From Datura wrightii (lineage: Eukaryota > Streptophyta > Magnoliopsida > Solanales > Solanaceae), in contig JASDFA010000001.1 in the NCBI GenBank assembly GCA_035772735.1, positions 91,041,501 to 91,105,500 on the forward strand: a stretch of DNA of 64,000 nt. Direction: 5' to 3'. The translations under genes were made by a program, and so were the position numbers. The notes beneath the pieces are model-generated. The model searched no databases and was not told the DNA's origin. It worked only from the letters and a program-made list of their open reading frames with translations. Below are positions 35,130 through 47,300 of the stretch, piece after piece. Each line of letters begins with the position of its first letter. The first letter of the stretch is position 1.

Positions 35130-36988
35130 ATGAACCGTCCACCTACATTTATGTGATTAAACGAAATTCATGTTCTAGCCATACAAAATCGATTCCTTAA
35201 TTGACTAATACGACCTTCAAGTATATTTCTATCCTGAAGGTAAATCAATTCTCAATTTTCCCAAACTAAGAAAAGATCATATCCTATTGATTCACAACTT
35301 TCCAAATTCTTGCTCTCTCGAGTGAAACCGGACTTTTTAGATATACATTAACATTGGCCACACATTAATGCAGTAAGAACAAGAATCAATAGAACAACCA
35401 TGGAAGAAAAGATGAAAAACCCAATTGATCAATAACTACATTTCAATACAATTGTTCTTAACCTCAGCAAGAAGAGGAATTAGCCACTCATTTGTGGATT
35501 AAACATCGTTAAATGAGTATTAAACATACAAGCAATTGAATTAAAGAAGAAGGAGATAGAGAAAAACCCTAATGATTTCGTCCCCTCAACTGCCTGTAAC
35601 CCACGTTCTTGCTCCACCAAGTTAGAATTATTAAAAATGAACCTAAGTGTTCTATTTATACTAGTGGGAATTTTTCCCGGAATAACAAGCAACGTGTCAC
35701 GGAGTGCATCGCGGAGCACTACCTCCGTGACACGCCACTGACGCGGACCCTTACTGGAAATTGATTGTCCAGGTAATAAGGCCCAACGTGGCACGGCGTG
35801 CAACGTGGGGCTAGGCCAACGTGCCACGGCCCCAACACGCACCCTCACTGGATTTTGGCAAAAAATCCCTATCCCGGCAGAAGGCATCCGCGATGGCAGC
35901 GTGACACGGCTCCATCGTGGAGCCCCTTTAATTTGTGCCTTCAAATGCTTTTTCCCTTGCTAACATCCGAGTCCAACCCCAATCTCTCCCAACACGCATT
36001 TTAGCTTCCCAAAATTATATTTCACCTGCAAAACAACGCTAATCATGTTGGTTAGTATAAATTCACATTTTATTATCAATCACATGAGAATGTATAAACA
36101 TTGATAGATAAACAAGGCTAAAATGACACCTTTGAGTATCACTTGGGCATATAAATTTGCCCAAGAACAGTACACTGGCTGGACAAATTTTATATATGGA
36201 TTTATGATTGGCTGTTCGCTGGCATTACAGTTATAGTTTCTTTCTTGTGCATTTCTTAATTGAATTTTCATCTTATTATAGAGTTATTATCAGGTTTCAC
36301 TTTCCAGGATTCCAGGTTGTTACCATTCCTTATTCCTGGTTCAGTTATCTTGAGTTTAGTTATGTTATAGTAAGTTGATATCAATTACAGGTTGCAGAGT
36401 TCCAGGTTATATTTATCCTTTACATGTTTATGTGCTAAGTTAGTTATTACAGGATTGTTATCTCATGGTTACAGTTTCAGCATTACATACCAGTACATTT
36501 CATTCGTACTGACGTCCCCTTGCTTGGGGACCTGCGTTCGTGCCGCAGGTACAGGTAGAGGTTAGGATGGCCATTTGAGTAGCAGTTCGTGAGATCAATA
36601 GATGGTTGGTATGCTCCTTTCTTCCTGGAGCTAGGGCCTAGTTATTTATGCTTTAGTTTTGAGATACGGTTATGGGTAGGTCGGAGCCTTGTTCCGACCA
36701 TCAGTCAGTTTACTCTTTAGAGGCTTTGTGGACTTAGTGTGTACAACGGTATTCAGTTTGTGGCCTTGTCAGCTTTTTGTTGTTTAGTTTAGCATACTCA
36801 TAGCCTTGTTTGCATTTCAGTTGTTTACCCTGTATTGCTGAGACATTATGGGTCCAGTTTGTGCTCTAGTTCATTGTGACAGGTGGCCTAAGTGTTACAG
36901 TTACAGATGTCATATAGCTGGCTTTCCAGTCAGTCAGGTATGGGGAGTCAGTCGCGCCCCCCCCCCCCAGTTATGGGACGTGACAGAA

Positions 36989-39935
36989 TATAACACCCCA
37001 AAATTTTTATTGGTAATTATTTGATGTTTTATGCTAGGTTAGGGAAACTACGGGTTGTATATTGGTCTTAGGTGTCAAGGGAAATGTGTACGACCAAAAA
37101 AAACCAAAGAGTATGTGAAGTTCATAAGTAAGGATCAACTTTAAACGACCATATCTCTTAATATATAATGAATAAGGAGCCTCATGACCTATCAAATTAA
37201 AGGTCTTTGAGTGTAGTTTCCAGAACATCAAACCTCTTGTCAATCGGATTTATGAGTAAAACGTTAAGGTCATTTTACCGAACCATCGTGAGCGGTGACG
37301 CGGGCATGACGCCCTAGCGCCTCCACCGCCCTGCCCCTATTTATTTAAGTTGATTGCTTCTCAAATCATGTCATTCATATCCAAATTCGATCTGCCTTCT
37401 TAGGGGACACTTCTCTCTGTATTTTACAGCCAAAAACTAAGATAAATCAAGGCAAATCATCAACCAAAAATTGATGCCAAGTGAAGATCATTGCAAAGTT
37501 GAAGAGAGGCATCGGTGAGTCTTGTTGCTGCGTTTTTGAAGCATGTTTATGATGTTTTTTTCTTCGTTTTCAAAGGAGTACTTAGATGAATATATACTAC
37601 CTTTTGTTAATGGTTGGATTCAAGGGAGTAGGTAAGGATTCTATCCTTTAAACTTACCAAAAATCTTAGCTAAAAGCTTGAAAATTCAAAGCTAGGCTAG
37701 GTTGTTTTTTCATGTGTGTTTAGCTGAAGTTTCTGCCATTATTTGTGCTGTGAAGCTGCTGTGCTTGCAATCATGTTAATCTTCCTAGATATTCCATCTT
37801 AGTAGGAGTGGAAGACAAGAAAAGGGTTACCATTTCTAGCTATTAAACTTGCAAGAATTTTCTTAGCTAAAGCTAGAAGTTGAAGTTGGTTTTGTGGCTC
37901 ATTTTTTGTGTGTTTTTGGATGAAGTTTTTGCCCCTTTTTAGAGGTTGATACAGCTGATTTTTGCTGGGAACATACTCCTTTTATTCTGGGGAATAATCA
38001 CAAGAAAATCTAGGTAAGTTCACCATTTTATTTTTCCCTTAAAGACTGCGGAAACAAGTTAAAACAAAGTAATGAAATGTTGTTTTGTATTGTTGTTATG
38101 GCTTCAGTTGGGATGACATTTTGTCTAGTAAATTGGCTCAACTCAGGCTTGTTACATGAGTATAACTTCAAGGAATTGAAGAATACTAAACATGGGTTGT
38201 TGGAGGACAGAAGCGATTAAGGAAAGCTTGTCGTAACAAGGTATGTAAGGCGCCCCGTCTATCATTCTTTCAAGAACGATTTGTGTGATGTGAATCGAAT
38301 GAGACAGCAACATTTTTAAAAGTCTTAAGGCAGTATGTTAAGCTTCATTTAAGCTTCAAAGTCCCATGTTTTATTGAGGATAAATGTTAAGATTATGCCT
38401 AGCCGAAGGGAGATACCTAAAGTGTGATATTGTGTTGATTGTTATCGTAGTTGTACATTGAGTTGGAGACCCCTCAGCGTGGGCATTGTTAGCTGGTCCT
38501 TACTGTATGTCATGTGTATATATATGTGATGTTGAATGTGTTTAAAGGTGTGGTTGCTATCTGAAATTGGTGAAAGAGCCGAGATGAGGATGTGTAAACG
38601 ATTTTAACCCACGTAAAGACGTCGCAAGCTATTGAGTGTAAACGAGCTTACCGAATTAGGATTACCTGCTTATGGTTGTCCCTTATCTTATGTGTATGTT
38701 ATGAAATATGTCAGGCCAAGGGGAGATTTCATAATCCTTTCCCGTAAGCCGAACGACAAGCTAGCGGGTTTCTGAGCTCTAATGTCCCGTGGAGACGATC
38801 TATAAATTTTGTTGAAACTCTTAGGTTATCCATAGTTCCTTATGATTCATAAAAGTTTTTACTAAATGCATTGAAGTTCCTTTTTTTTCTTTTCATGTTA
38901 TATGTACTCAATTCCAGTTATGCATTAGGAAGGAGGCCTATGCAGCCCACATATTTAGTATTCGTCATTTTTATGTTGTATGTATTGAGCTAGTCCAGTA
39001 TTAAGCCATATCGGCACCATATATGATTTTGTCTAAGATTTATTGATTTCACCCCGGTGTGTTACACTGACTGGAGGTATTATTGATTTTACCCCGGTGT
39101 GGTACACCGTCTGGATGGAGTTTACCCCGGTATGGTACGCCGGCTAGAGGCATTTTTAATTTACCCCAGTATAGTACACCGACTGGAGGGATTTTTATTT
39201 TTACCCTAGTGTGGTACACTGGCTGGAAGAATTGTATAGATTTTATGGTCGGCTGTCCGCTGGCATTTCAGTTATAGTCTTTGTTGTGCATTAGATGGTT
39301 GTATTTATACTTCAATAATGAGTTATTGTCAGCTTTCTGTTTTCAGAATTTCAGGTTGTTAGTACTCCTTATTTCAGGGCTAGTTATCATTTTTATCTTA
39401 CATGTTTACAGTTTTCAGCCTTACATACCAGTAAATTTTATTCGTACTAACGTCCCTTCATCTTGGGATCCTTTCCGCAATCGTGCTGCAGGTACAGGCC
39501 GAGGCTCAGATCATCGAACGTAGTAGGAGCCAGATTTCTGCAGAATAGTGGTATGCTCCTCTCTTCCAGGAGCCATGTCCTGGTGTGGACTATTTTCATT
39601 TTTGTGTACAGCATGGGTAGGCCGGGGCCCTGTCCCGTGCATTTCAGTTTGTTTACTCTATAGAGGGTGATGTGGACTAGTTTGTATAGTAGTATGGGTT
39701 ATGTAGTCGTATTGATTTTTCATTGCTTTATTTAGCTTTATTGTAGCCTTGTCGGCTTTCCAGGTTTCTTATTTATAATTGTCAAGGCATTATTGGCCCA
39801 GTATTTATCCTGGTTGGTTGTGTCAGGTGGCTTGGTTAGCCTTAGTGTTACATTTATAGATGTTATATAGCCGGCTTCTCGATCGACCATGAATCGAGTG
39901 CTAGTTGCGCCCTACCCTAGTTCTGGGGAGTTACA
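36989..39935 (+). repeat. B1 3' LTR
   Basis: It starts TATAACACCCC and ends GGGGAGTTACA. It aligns with the 5' LTR from end to end except for the TRIM insertion there. The minisatellite is at 39051-39235. It is followed by the TSD TGTTA. Confidence 0.88.
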
Positions 39936-39940
39936 TGTTA

Positions 39941-40440
39941 TTCAAGATCTGCGGAGGTGGATGACACCATCCTCGAGATGACCTAATGAAGATTGGGTGG
40001 GATTTTCGGTTTTTTGGAAGGTTCGATGTTTGAGGGTTTGAGTAAAGTCAACATTTTAGGTTATCGAGCTCGAATTTGGATTCTAAAAGCTTTTTTGGTT
40101 CCAAATGGTGATTTATGATTTAGTTGGGTAGTTTGCATGGATGTCGAGGTGATTCGGGAGTGATCTGAACCTTTGGTTGAATTTATGAGCTTTGAGGAAA
40201 CTAAGTTGACCATAGTCAACTTTTGATCAAAACAACCTTATGTTGGTAATTTGATGATTCCAACTGATCTGAAATGGGTTTTATGATTGAATTGCATATT
40301 TGAGTTGTGACCGGGGGATTCCGGATGAGTTTCGGGTAGATTTAAACCGTTTTGTGTATTTGGCATGATCTTAAGCGTAAAAGGGAAAAGCTTAGAGATT
40401 CGAGACTTCAGATTTCTTAGCATAAATTATAGGAGTTTTT
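39941..40440 (+). other. Foreign LTR-like fragment inside D1
   Basis: This continues the block that began at 16749 (tgtaacaacccacg), interrupted by B1. It is matched by 62490-62998 in D2. It has no open frame. The TGTAACAACCC start and lack of coding suggest the first 560 bp or so of another chromovirus LTR. It joins directly to the pol remnant at about 40441. Confidence 0.5.
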
Positions 40441-41565
40441 CCTGTTGACACGTCAGATGGTGGTGTCGTTATTCAGAACGGATCAGAATCATCCTTTGTG
40501 ACTGATGTAAAAGCTAGACAAGACGAGGATCCTAGCTTGGTGAAATTGAAGGAAGTCATTCAAAAGTAGAAGGTAGAGGTCATCACCAAAGGGGGAGATG
40601 GTTTTCTTTGATATCATGGTAGTTTGTGTGTTTCGGGTGTTGATGATTCGAGAGCTAGTTCGGTTGCATGGGGTGCCCTTGTCTATCATATCAGACAGAG
40701 GTACCCAATTCACCTCTCTATTTTGGAGGTCCTTTCAAAAAGGACTTGGTACTCAGGTTAAGCTCAGCACAATATTTCACTCACAAATGGATGGTCAAGC
40801 GGAGCGGACAATTCAGACTCTCGAGGACATGTTCAGGGTATGCGCGATTGACTTCAAAGGTAGTTGGGATGATCATTTGCCTTTTATCGAGTTTGCGTAC
40901 AATAATAGCTACCATTCCATTATTTAGATGGCTCTGTTTGAGGCTCTCTATAGGTGGAGATGTAGGTCGTCTATTGGTTGGTTCATTGTTGGTGAAGCTG
41001 CAATGATAGGACCAGATTCAGTCCATGAGGCTATGGAGAAGATTCAACTCATACAGGACAAGTTGAAAACATCTCAAAGTCGCAAAACTCCTATGCCGAT
41101 GTGAGAAGGAGAGAACTTGAGCTCGAAGTGGATGATTGGGTGTTTCTGAAGGTGTATCCCATGAAGGGAGTGATGCGGTTTGGAAAGAAAGGAAAACTTA
41201 TCCATCATTATGTTGGCCCTTATCAGATTGTGAAACGGGTTGGTAAGGTGGCATATGAATTGGAGTTTCCCTCAGAATTAGCTTTTGTGCATCCTATATT
41301 CCATGTATCACTTTTGAAGAAGTGTTTAGGTGATCCTGCTTTAATTGTCCCGGTGGACAGTGTATGTGTGAAAGACAGCCTTAGTTATGAAGAGGTTCCG
41401 ATGGAAATACTGGATCGTCAAGTTTGAAGGCTAAGGAACAAGGAAGTAGCTTCAGTCAAGGTTTTGTGGAGGAAGCAGCACGTTGAGGGAGCTACATGGG
41501 AAGCCGAAGCGGATATGATGGCTAGATACTCACATTTATTCTCTATCGGCTCAGCTCCGACTTGA
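40441..41565 (+). pseudogene. Internally deleted integrase of D1
   Basis: It starts in the linker before integrase (about 40441-40640). It then jumps from the region ahead of the zinc module directly to RELVRLHGVPLSIISDRG (40649-40702), so the HHCC module and the first catalytic Asp are missing. The rest is good: SDRGTQF, GQAERTIQTLED (40792), FIEFAYNNSY and VHPIFHVSLLKKCLGDPA (41287). The chromovirus tail EGATWEAEADMMARYSHLF follows (about 41487-41543), with stop TGA at 41563. D2 has the same deletion. It cannot integrate on its own. Confidence 0.82.
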
Positions 41566-41799
41566 GGTATCAGTTTTTTCCCTAGTACTCTATTTAGTTT
41601 TCATGTTCAGTTCATGTTCTCCAGTTTCTTTCATGTATACGGATGTATATATGGTTCATGAATTCAGTTCATCCATGTAGCTTGAATCAGGGTTAGTCAT
41701 TCCATCAGTTTCAACTTAAATGATCAGTATTTGAGTATGATGATTGCATTTCTCTATTTTCTGTATGTTTTCCCACATTCGAGGATGAATATTCCCAAG

Positions 41800-41861
41800 G
41801 GGGAGATATAGTAATACCCTGGAAGTGCCTGGGGAGATATAGTAATACCCTGGAAGTGCCT
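41800..41861 (+). repeat. 31-bp tandem duplication across PPT/LTR border
   Basis: Exact copies at 41800-41830 and 41831-41861, starting ggggagatatagtaatac, span the D1 polypurine tract and the first bases of the 3' LTR. Confidence 0.92.
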
Positions 41862-44800
41862 AAGACTAGATCCGGCATTTAAAAATGGATGTTGGCATAA
41901 ATCTAGACAAACATCACAGAATGGGTCATATAATGGATCATTGGCTCCACCAACAATCCGTAGGGAGTGCTCGTGGTGAGGTGAAGTAGGGTCGAAGTGG
42001 GAGTAACGGGTCAAAGGACGAGTCGTGGTTTGATACCACGAGTCGTTGATTCAGGTCGCGGTAAGACTGGTCCTTAGCCTAAGGGGAAGTAACAGGTCGT
42101 GGGATGACCAGTTGTGAGCAACAACGGATCGTGGTGAGAAACCGTTGGAAAGAAGTAGGAAAGTTCCCAGTTGAAGTGACGGATGGAGACCACGACTCGT
42201 TGGAGGTTAGCATGAGTCGTGGTATGGCTTGTGGGAATATTCAGGTGCAAGTCGTCAGGGGAAATAACGGGAGGTTTCAATGGACTGTACATTGGGGTAA
42301 CGACTCATCCTGTCGAGTTCTGGGACCGAATCTGAGAAGTTGAAATTGGACAGTGGATGCAACGGACGGGTACCACTAGTCTTGTATCAAGGCATGACTC
42401 GTTGGATCGCCCGTGGTCTCAAGCAGTGCAGAATTTTCAGGAAATGTAAGCACTGCCTCCATCGCCCTCCCCCTATTTATTTAAGTTCTTTGCTTCTAAA
42501 ATCATATCATTCCTATCCAAATTTGAGCTGCCTGCTTAGGGGACACTTCTATCTGTATTTTACAGCCAAAAATCAAGATAAATCAAGGCAAATAATCAAC
42601 CAAAAATTCAAGCCAAGTGAAGAAGATCTTTGCAAAGTTGAAGAGAGGCATCAGTGAGTCTTGTTGCTGCGTTTTGGAAGCATTTTTATGATGTTTTCTT
42701 CTTCGTTTTTGGAGCAGTATTAAGATACATATATAATCCCTTTTGGTAATGGTTTTATTCAAGGAAGGAGGTAAGGATTCTATCCTTTAAACTTACAAAA
42801 AGATCTTAGCTAAAAGCTTGAAAATTGGAAGCTAGGCTAGGTTGTTTTTTCATGTGTGTTTAGCTGAAGTTTCTGCCGTTCTTTGGTCTGTGAATCTGCT
42901 GTGTTTGCAACCATCTTAAGATTCCTAGATACTCCATCTTAGTAGGAGTTGAATACAAGAAAAGGGTAACCATTTCAAGCTATTAAACTTGAAAGAATTT
43001 TTCTTAGATAAAGCTAGAAGTTGAAGTTGGTTTTGTGGCTCATTTTTAGTGTGTTTCTGGGTGTACTTTCTGCCCGTTTATAGAGGTTAATGTAGCTGTT
43101 TTTTGCTGGTAATATACTCCTTTTATGCTGGGTAGTAATCACACAAAAATCTAGGTACGTCCACCCTTTCATTTTTTCCCTTAAAGGCTGTGGAAATAAG
43201 TTAAAACAAAGTAATGAAATGTTGTTTTGTATTGTTGTTATGGCTTCTGTTGGGATGACATTTTGTCTAGGAAATTGGCTCAAACCAGACTTGTTATATG
43301 AGTATAACTTCAAGGAATTGAAGAATACTAAACTTGGTTGTTGGTGGAAAGAAGCGATTAAGGAAAACTCGTCGGAACAAGGTATGTAAGGCGCTCTTTG
43401 TCTGTTGATTTCAAGTACGAACTTGTGCCGAGGATGAATCCGGCATTCCTCTATACTTAAATTATGCAATAGAATATTATGGTTCTTCCCTGCTCTTATA
43501 ATTACTTAGTATTACATAATGTATTTGCTAAAGAGTTGGAACACATTAGTGTAAAGTGAAAAGGGCAATTGCTTTCGATTATGGTCATAGTTGTAAATTG
43601 AGTCTGAAATCTCCTCAGCGTGGGCACTGTGAGCTGGTCCTTTATATTATGTTATGTATTTGTGGTTTCAAAGGTGTTCACATCAGGTTTGCTAAAGAAA
43701 TTGGTAAAATGGCAAGACAACGATGTACAGACAAACCTAACATTTGAAATTGGTTTTAACTCAATAAGGGCTAACGAGGATGAAGAAATGAAATTGCCTT
43801 ACAATAGTTACCTACCGTCTTATATGTATGTTTTATGGTGCCTAGTGCCTTGAGAGGGTCTCCCGATCCCTCTCCCTTTAGCTAAGCAACTAATTAACGC
43901 GTGTCTTCATTAATCGATATGTTAAACTTGAAAAATAGAACTCGAATGTGTAAACTATTGATATTTCTATAGAACCATCTTTTTGGGAAAGTTATGCACA
44001 GTATCTTGGTGTTACCAGGTTATACGAAAATCATAATATATGTATACACTTATGCTTCTGTTCAAGTTACACACTAAGGCGACAAGGATTGCCATTAGAA
44101 AATCTCTATATGTTTATTAGAGCTCTTGAGTTATCTAGACCTCCTGAGAATTTTTTAAAGCTTTAAGTAGACACGTTGCACGTTCTTTGAAAGTTTTATA
44201 TGTGTAAGGAGGTTATCCCAAGTGTAAAAGTTGAGGGGCACTAGTAGTAAAGGAAAGATAAGACTAAATGTTAGACCTTTTAAGGTAATATATGAGTTAT
44301 ATTCTCTCTTCCTGTAGTTGATTTCAGAAAACCTTTGAACGACTTTAAAATAAGAGAAAGAAAAGTTTTAAGAGATAAGGTTGGCAATTAGGTAAAAAGA
44401 TAAGTTCGTATAAGAATTGCTGGAATAATGAACACGATAGTAAATAATTAAGTAGGGAACGACGAATCTTGTTTGAAAAAGAAGTTAAGATTAATACGAA
44501 AAGTAGAGCTAAAGGTTGTTAACTTAGATGATAAGGGTAACAATTGTGAATGATTTATGCAAATGGCTAGCAAGATTTACCCTGTTCCAAAGATGTTTAG
44601 CAAAAGAGCCATAAGTAAAGTTGTTTATGTTCAGTTTGGGTTAGGTTGATGAAAGGCCAGTAAAGTGTTAACTTCTTATGAAATGATTAGAAGCGAATAT
44701 TTTTGAGATAGTAACTCAAGTTAAAGAGAAGCTCTTCATCATACTTTTTAAACAATTGTCTTTGATTATGTCCTCTAAGAGTTGGATTAACTTTTTCAAG

Positions 44801-45469
44801 TTTTAAAGGATTTTTTTTTCTTGAAAGTTTCTAAACTGCTTATAATGCCGCCAAGATTTCTAAGCTCCTCATATATTGCAAAGTTTCACCCGAGCCTTTC
44901 CTATCTTGTCTATTGCACAACTATAAGTCTTTATTTATCTTAAGGCATCCGCTAGACAGTTTCCTAGAGTTTTTATGTTAAAGAGCTCTAAGTTTTAGAT
45001 ACGTGAGTGAAATGTACCTATTCATAAGTTCCGTTGAGATGTGATATGATTTACAACAAATGAGGTATGCTCACAATTTTTGATATGAAAGTATGAAAGT
45101 CAAACGAGTATAAGCACGAAATGAATGTTAACATTGTTAATGGAAAATGTTAAGTTAAGCTATTCCTCTTTGCTCCTCGTGTTAGTATTGCTAGGAGATG
45201 TTTAAAATCATGAACGTGTGTCTACACAGTCTTTATGATATTCCAATCTTAGGAACTTCCCTAGAATTCATTCACAGCATATGTATGTATTTAAATGCTA
45301 AATGAAAGACCTATATGTGTATGGCATAATTGTAGTATTTGGGTTCGTGGTAAGATTCTGCACATGTTACAGTTATTGAGTCAGCATATTTCATGGTTGC
45401 CAGTATACGGATAGTCTGTATGAGCCCCATTAGCTCCATCTATTATTGCGATTGAGATTTATTTTTATT

Positions 45470-45575
45470 TTACCCCATATGATACACCGACTGGAGATAT
45501 CCTTATTTTACCCTGGTATGGTACTACTGGATGGAGATATTTTCATTTTACCCCAATGTGTTACACCGGCTGGAC
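45470..45575. repeat. B2 5' LTR minisatellite, three units
   Basis: Units with accccatatgatacaccgac, a variant of about 39 bp and accccaatgtgttacaccgg show the short form of the B family array. The 3' LTR of the same element has seven units (59546-59818). Confidence 0.8.
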
Positions 45576-46607
45576 AAATTTTATATATGGATTTATGGTT
45601 GCCTGGTCGCTAGCATTACAATTATAATTTCTTTCTTGTGCATTTCTTGAGTGCATTTTCACCTTATTATAGAGTTATATTAGGGTTCGGTTACCAGGAT
45701 TCCAGGTTGTTACTATTCCTTATTCCCGGTTAAGTTATCTTGAGTTCACTTATGTTATAGTGAGTTGTTATCATTACAGGATAAAGAGTACCAGGTTATA
45801 TATAGCCTTGATATGTTATGTGCTAAGTCAGTTATTAAAGGATTGTTATCTCATGTTTACAGTTTCAGCCTTACATACTAGTATATTTCATTCGTACTAA
45901 CGTCCCTTCGCTTGGGGACCTGCATTCATGCCACAGATGCAGGTAGAGGTCGGGATTGCTAGTTGCAGTAGCAGTTCGTGAGATCAACGGATGTGTTGGT
46001 ATGCTCCTTTCTTCTTGGAGCTAGGGCTTAGTTATTTATGCTTGAGTTTTGAGATGCAGTTATGGGTAGGTCAGAGCCCTGTCCCGACCATCAGTTAGTT
46101 TACTCTTTAGAGGCTTTATGGATTTAGTGTGTATAGTGTTATTCAGTTTGTGGCCTTGTTGACTTATTATTGCTTGGTTTAGCATATTCATTGCCTTGGT
46201 TGCATTTCAGTTGTTTACCCAGTATTGTTGAGACCTTATGGGTCCAGTTTTTACTCCAGTTGATTGTGACAGGTGGCCTGGATGGCCTAAGTGTTACAGT
46301 TACAAATGTAATATAGCCGGCTTCTCGATCAATCATGAATCGAGTGTCAGTTGCGCCCTACCCCAATTTTGGGGCGTGACAGACTTGGTATTAGAGAGAA
46401 GTCATATCATAGGGAGTCCAGAAGTCATGTCTAGTAGAGTCTTGCTTATGGGTATTTTGTGCACCATACTTATAATCAGGAGGCTACAGGGCATTTAGGA
46501 GTGGTTTCACTTTGTTCATTAATAGATCGTGCTATAGAGCAAAGATATAAGGGGTGTTTGAAATCTAAATCGTGCTTATGTTTTAGAATTCACCTGGAGT
46601 AAGGTAG

Positions 46608-47300
46608 ATGGCTATGAGTTTAATCAGCACTGATGCTTGAAAGGGTCCCATTCGCCCTCTTATTGATTCGAGAAATAGATTATATGCTCTAAGTGAGTTT
46701 TGTTTTACTCCCCATGTTACAATTTCTCTAGTTCTAGTCAGAGCTACCGTGGGAAGGGATTCATCCCCTCATGTTGTCCCAGTTTCAGTAGAGCCAGGAA
46801 GAGGTAGAGTTGTTGATCCCCCAACACCTTTTGGTATATCAAATGCATGAGATTTTGAGAAAGCATTTCAGATGTTAACCCGAGTAGTGAAGTTTCAAAG
46901 TCAATAGTTGAAATTAATGGAAGGGTCCAGGGGAAATGCTTTTGAGAGCTTTAGTTTCTGGGAGCTTTGAGCCTAAATCCCCTAGCCTTTACGAATTAGT
47001 ACTTACCATGGGAACTTTGATGGGTTCGAGCTAATCAGTTTTTGTACCTAAAGCAGGCAGCATGAGTATTCACGAATATAGTCTCAGGTTTAATTCTTTG
47101 GCCCGATATGCTTTAAATAGGGTGCGAAATATGAGGGATAAAGTATATCAATTGTATTAGGTTTGGGAACCCATATGATTTGAGAGTGTTTGGGAATGTC
47201 TACCCAGATAGATATGACTATTGCTCAGATACAAGCATTTTATCAAAATATAGAGGAATCTGATTCACCGTCTCCAAGTACCGACAATGAAGTAGAATAA
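46608..47300 (+). pseudogene. Gag remnant of the B2 element
   Basis: There is no open frame. Translated pieces near 47030-47280 resemble B1 gag: a FLYLKQ-like segment, an IHEYSLRFNSLARYA-like segment (47069-47113), and a stretch like the one after LGLGLHIARDF. The region has several deletions, no zinc knuckle and no pol. It is a dead internal region, so mobility must have come from other elements. Confidence 0.6.

Larger units (their letters stand above)
29179..36169 (-). mobile_element. Solo LTR, family C, itself interrupted
   Basis: TSD is GTACA (29174-29178 and 36170-36174), within the minisatellite hairpin loop. The minus-oriented LTR pieces 29179-29562 and 35130-36169 total about 1.42 kb. 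They are the reverse complement of the C LTR, with the first piece holding the LTR 3' end. The complete C element was inserted between them. Confidence 0.92.
25765..36985 (+). mobile_element. Solo LTR, family B2 (interrupted)
   Basis: It is flanked by GAATA (25760-25764 and 36986-36990), starts TGTTAGACCCCG and ends GGGACGTGACA. Without the nested C sequences it is about 4.22 kb, like the B2 3' LTR at 47787-60613 (about 4.3 kb without the virus). It differs from the B1 LTR by an extra middle segment (about 27200-28860, matched at 43920-45430). A GC-rich patch at 26090-26160 is private to this copy. Confidence 0.88.
16827..39935 (+). mobile_element. Complete B1 Ty3/gypsy chromovirus (with nested insertions)
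   Basis: It is flanked by TGTTA (16822-16826 and 39936-39940). The two LTRs (16827-20723 and 36989-39935) align throughout once insertions are removed, at about 2.92 and 2.95 kb. The internal order is PBS, gag, protease, RT, RNase H, integrase, C-terminal chromodomain-like tail and PPT, as in the Tekay/Del chromovirus clade. Nested inside are a TRIM cluster (16902-17874) and a solo B2 LTR with further insertions (25765-36985). The unit without nested insertions is about 10.9 kb. All coding domains have stops. Confidence 0.9.

Noticed and set aside
43014..43469. 151-residue minus-strand frame
   Set aside because: It is inside the B2 LTR, with no similarity to known proteins, and is broken in the equivalent region at 48817-49026 and 38000-38200.
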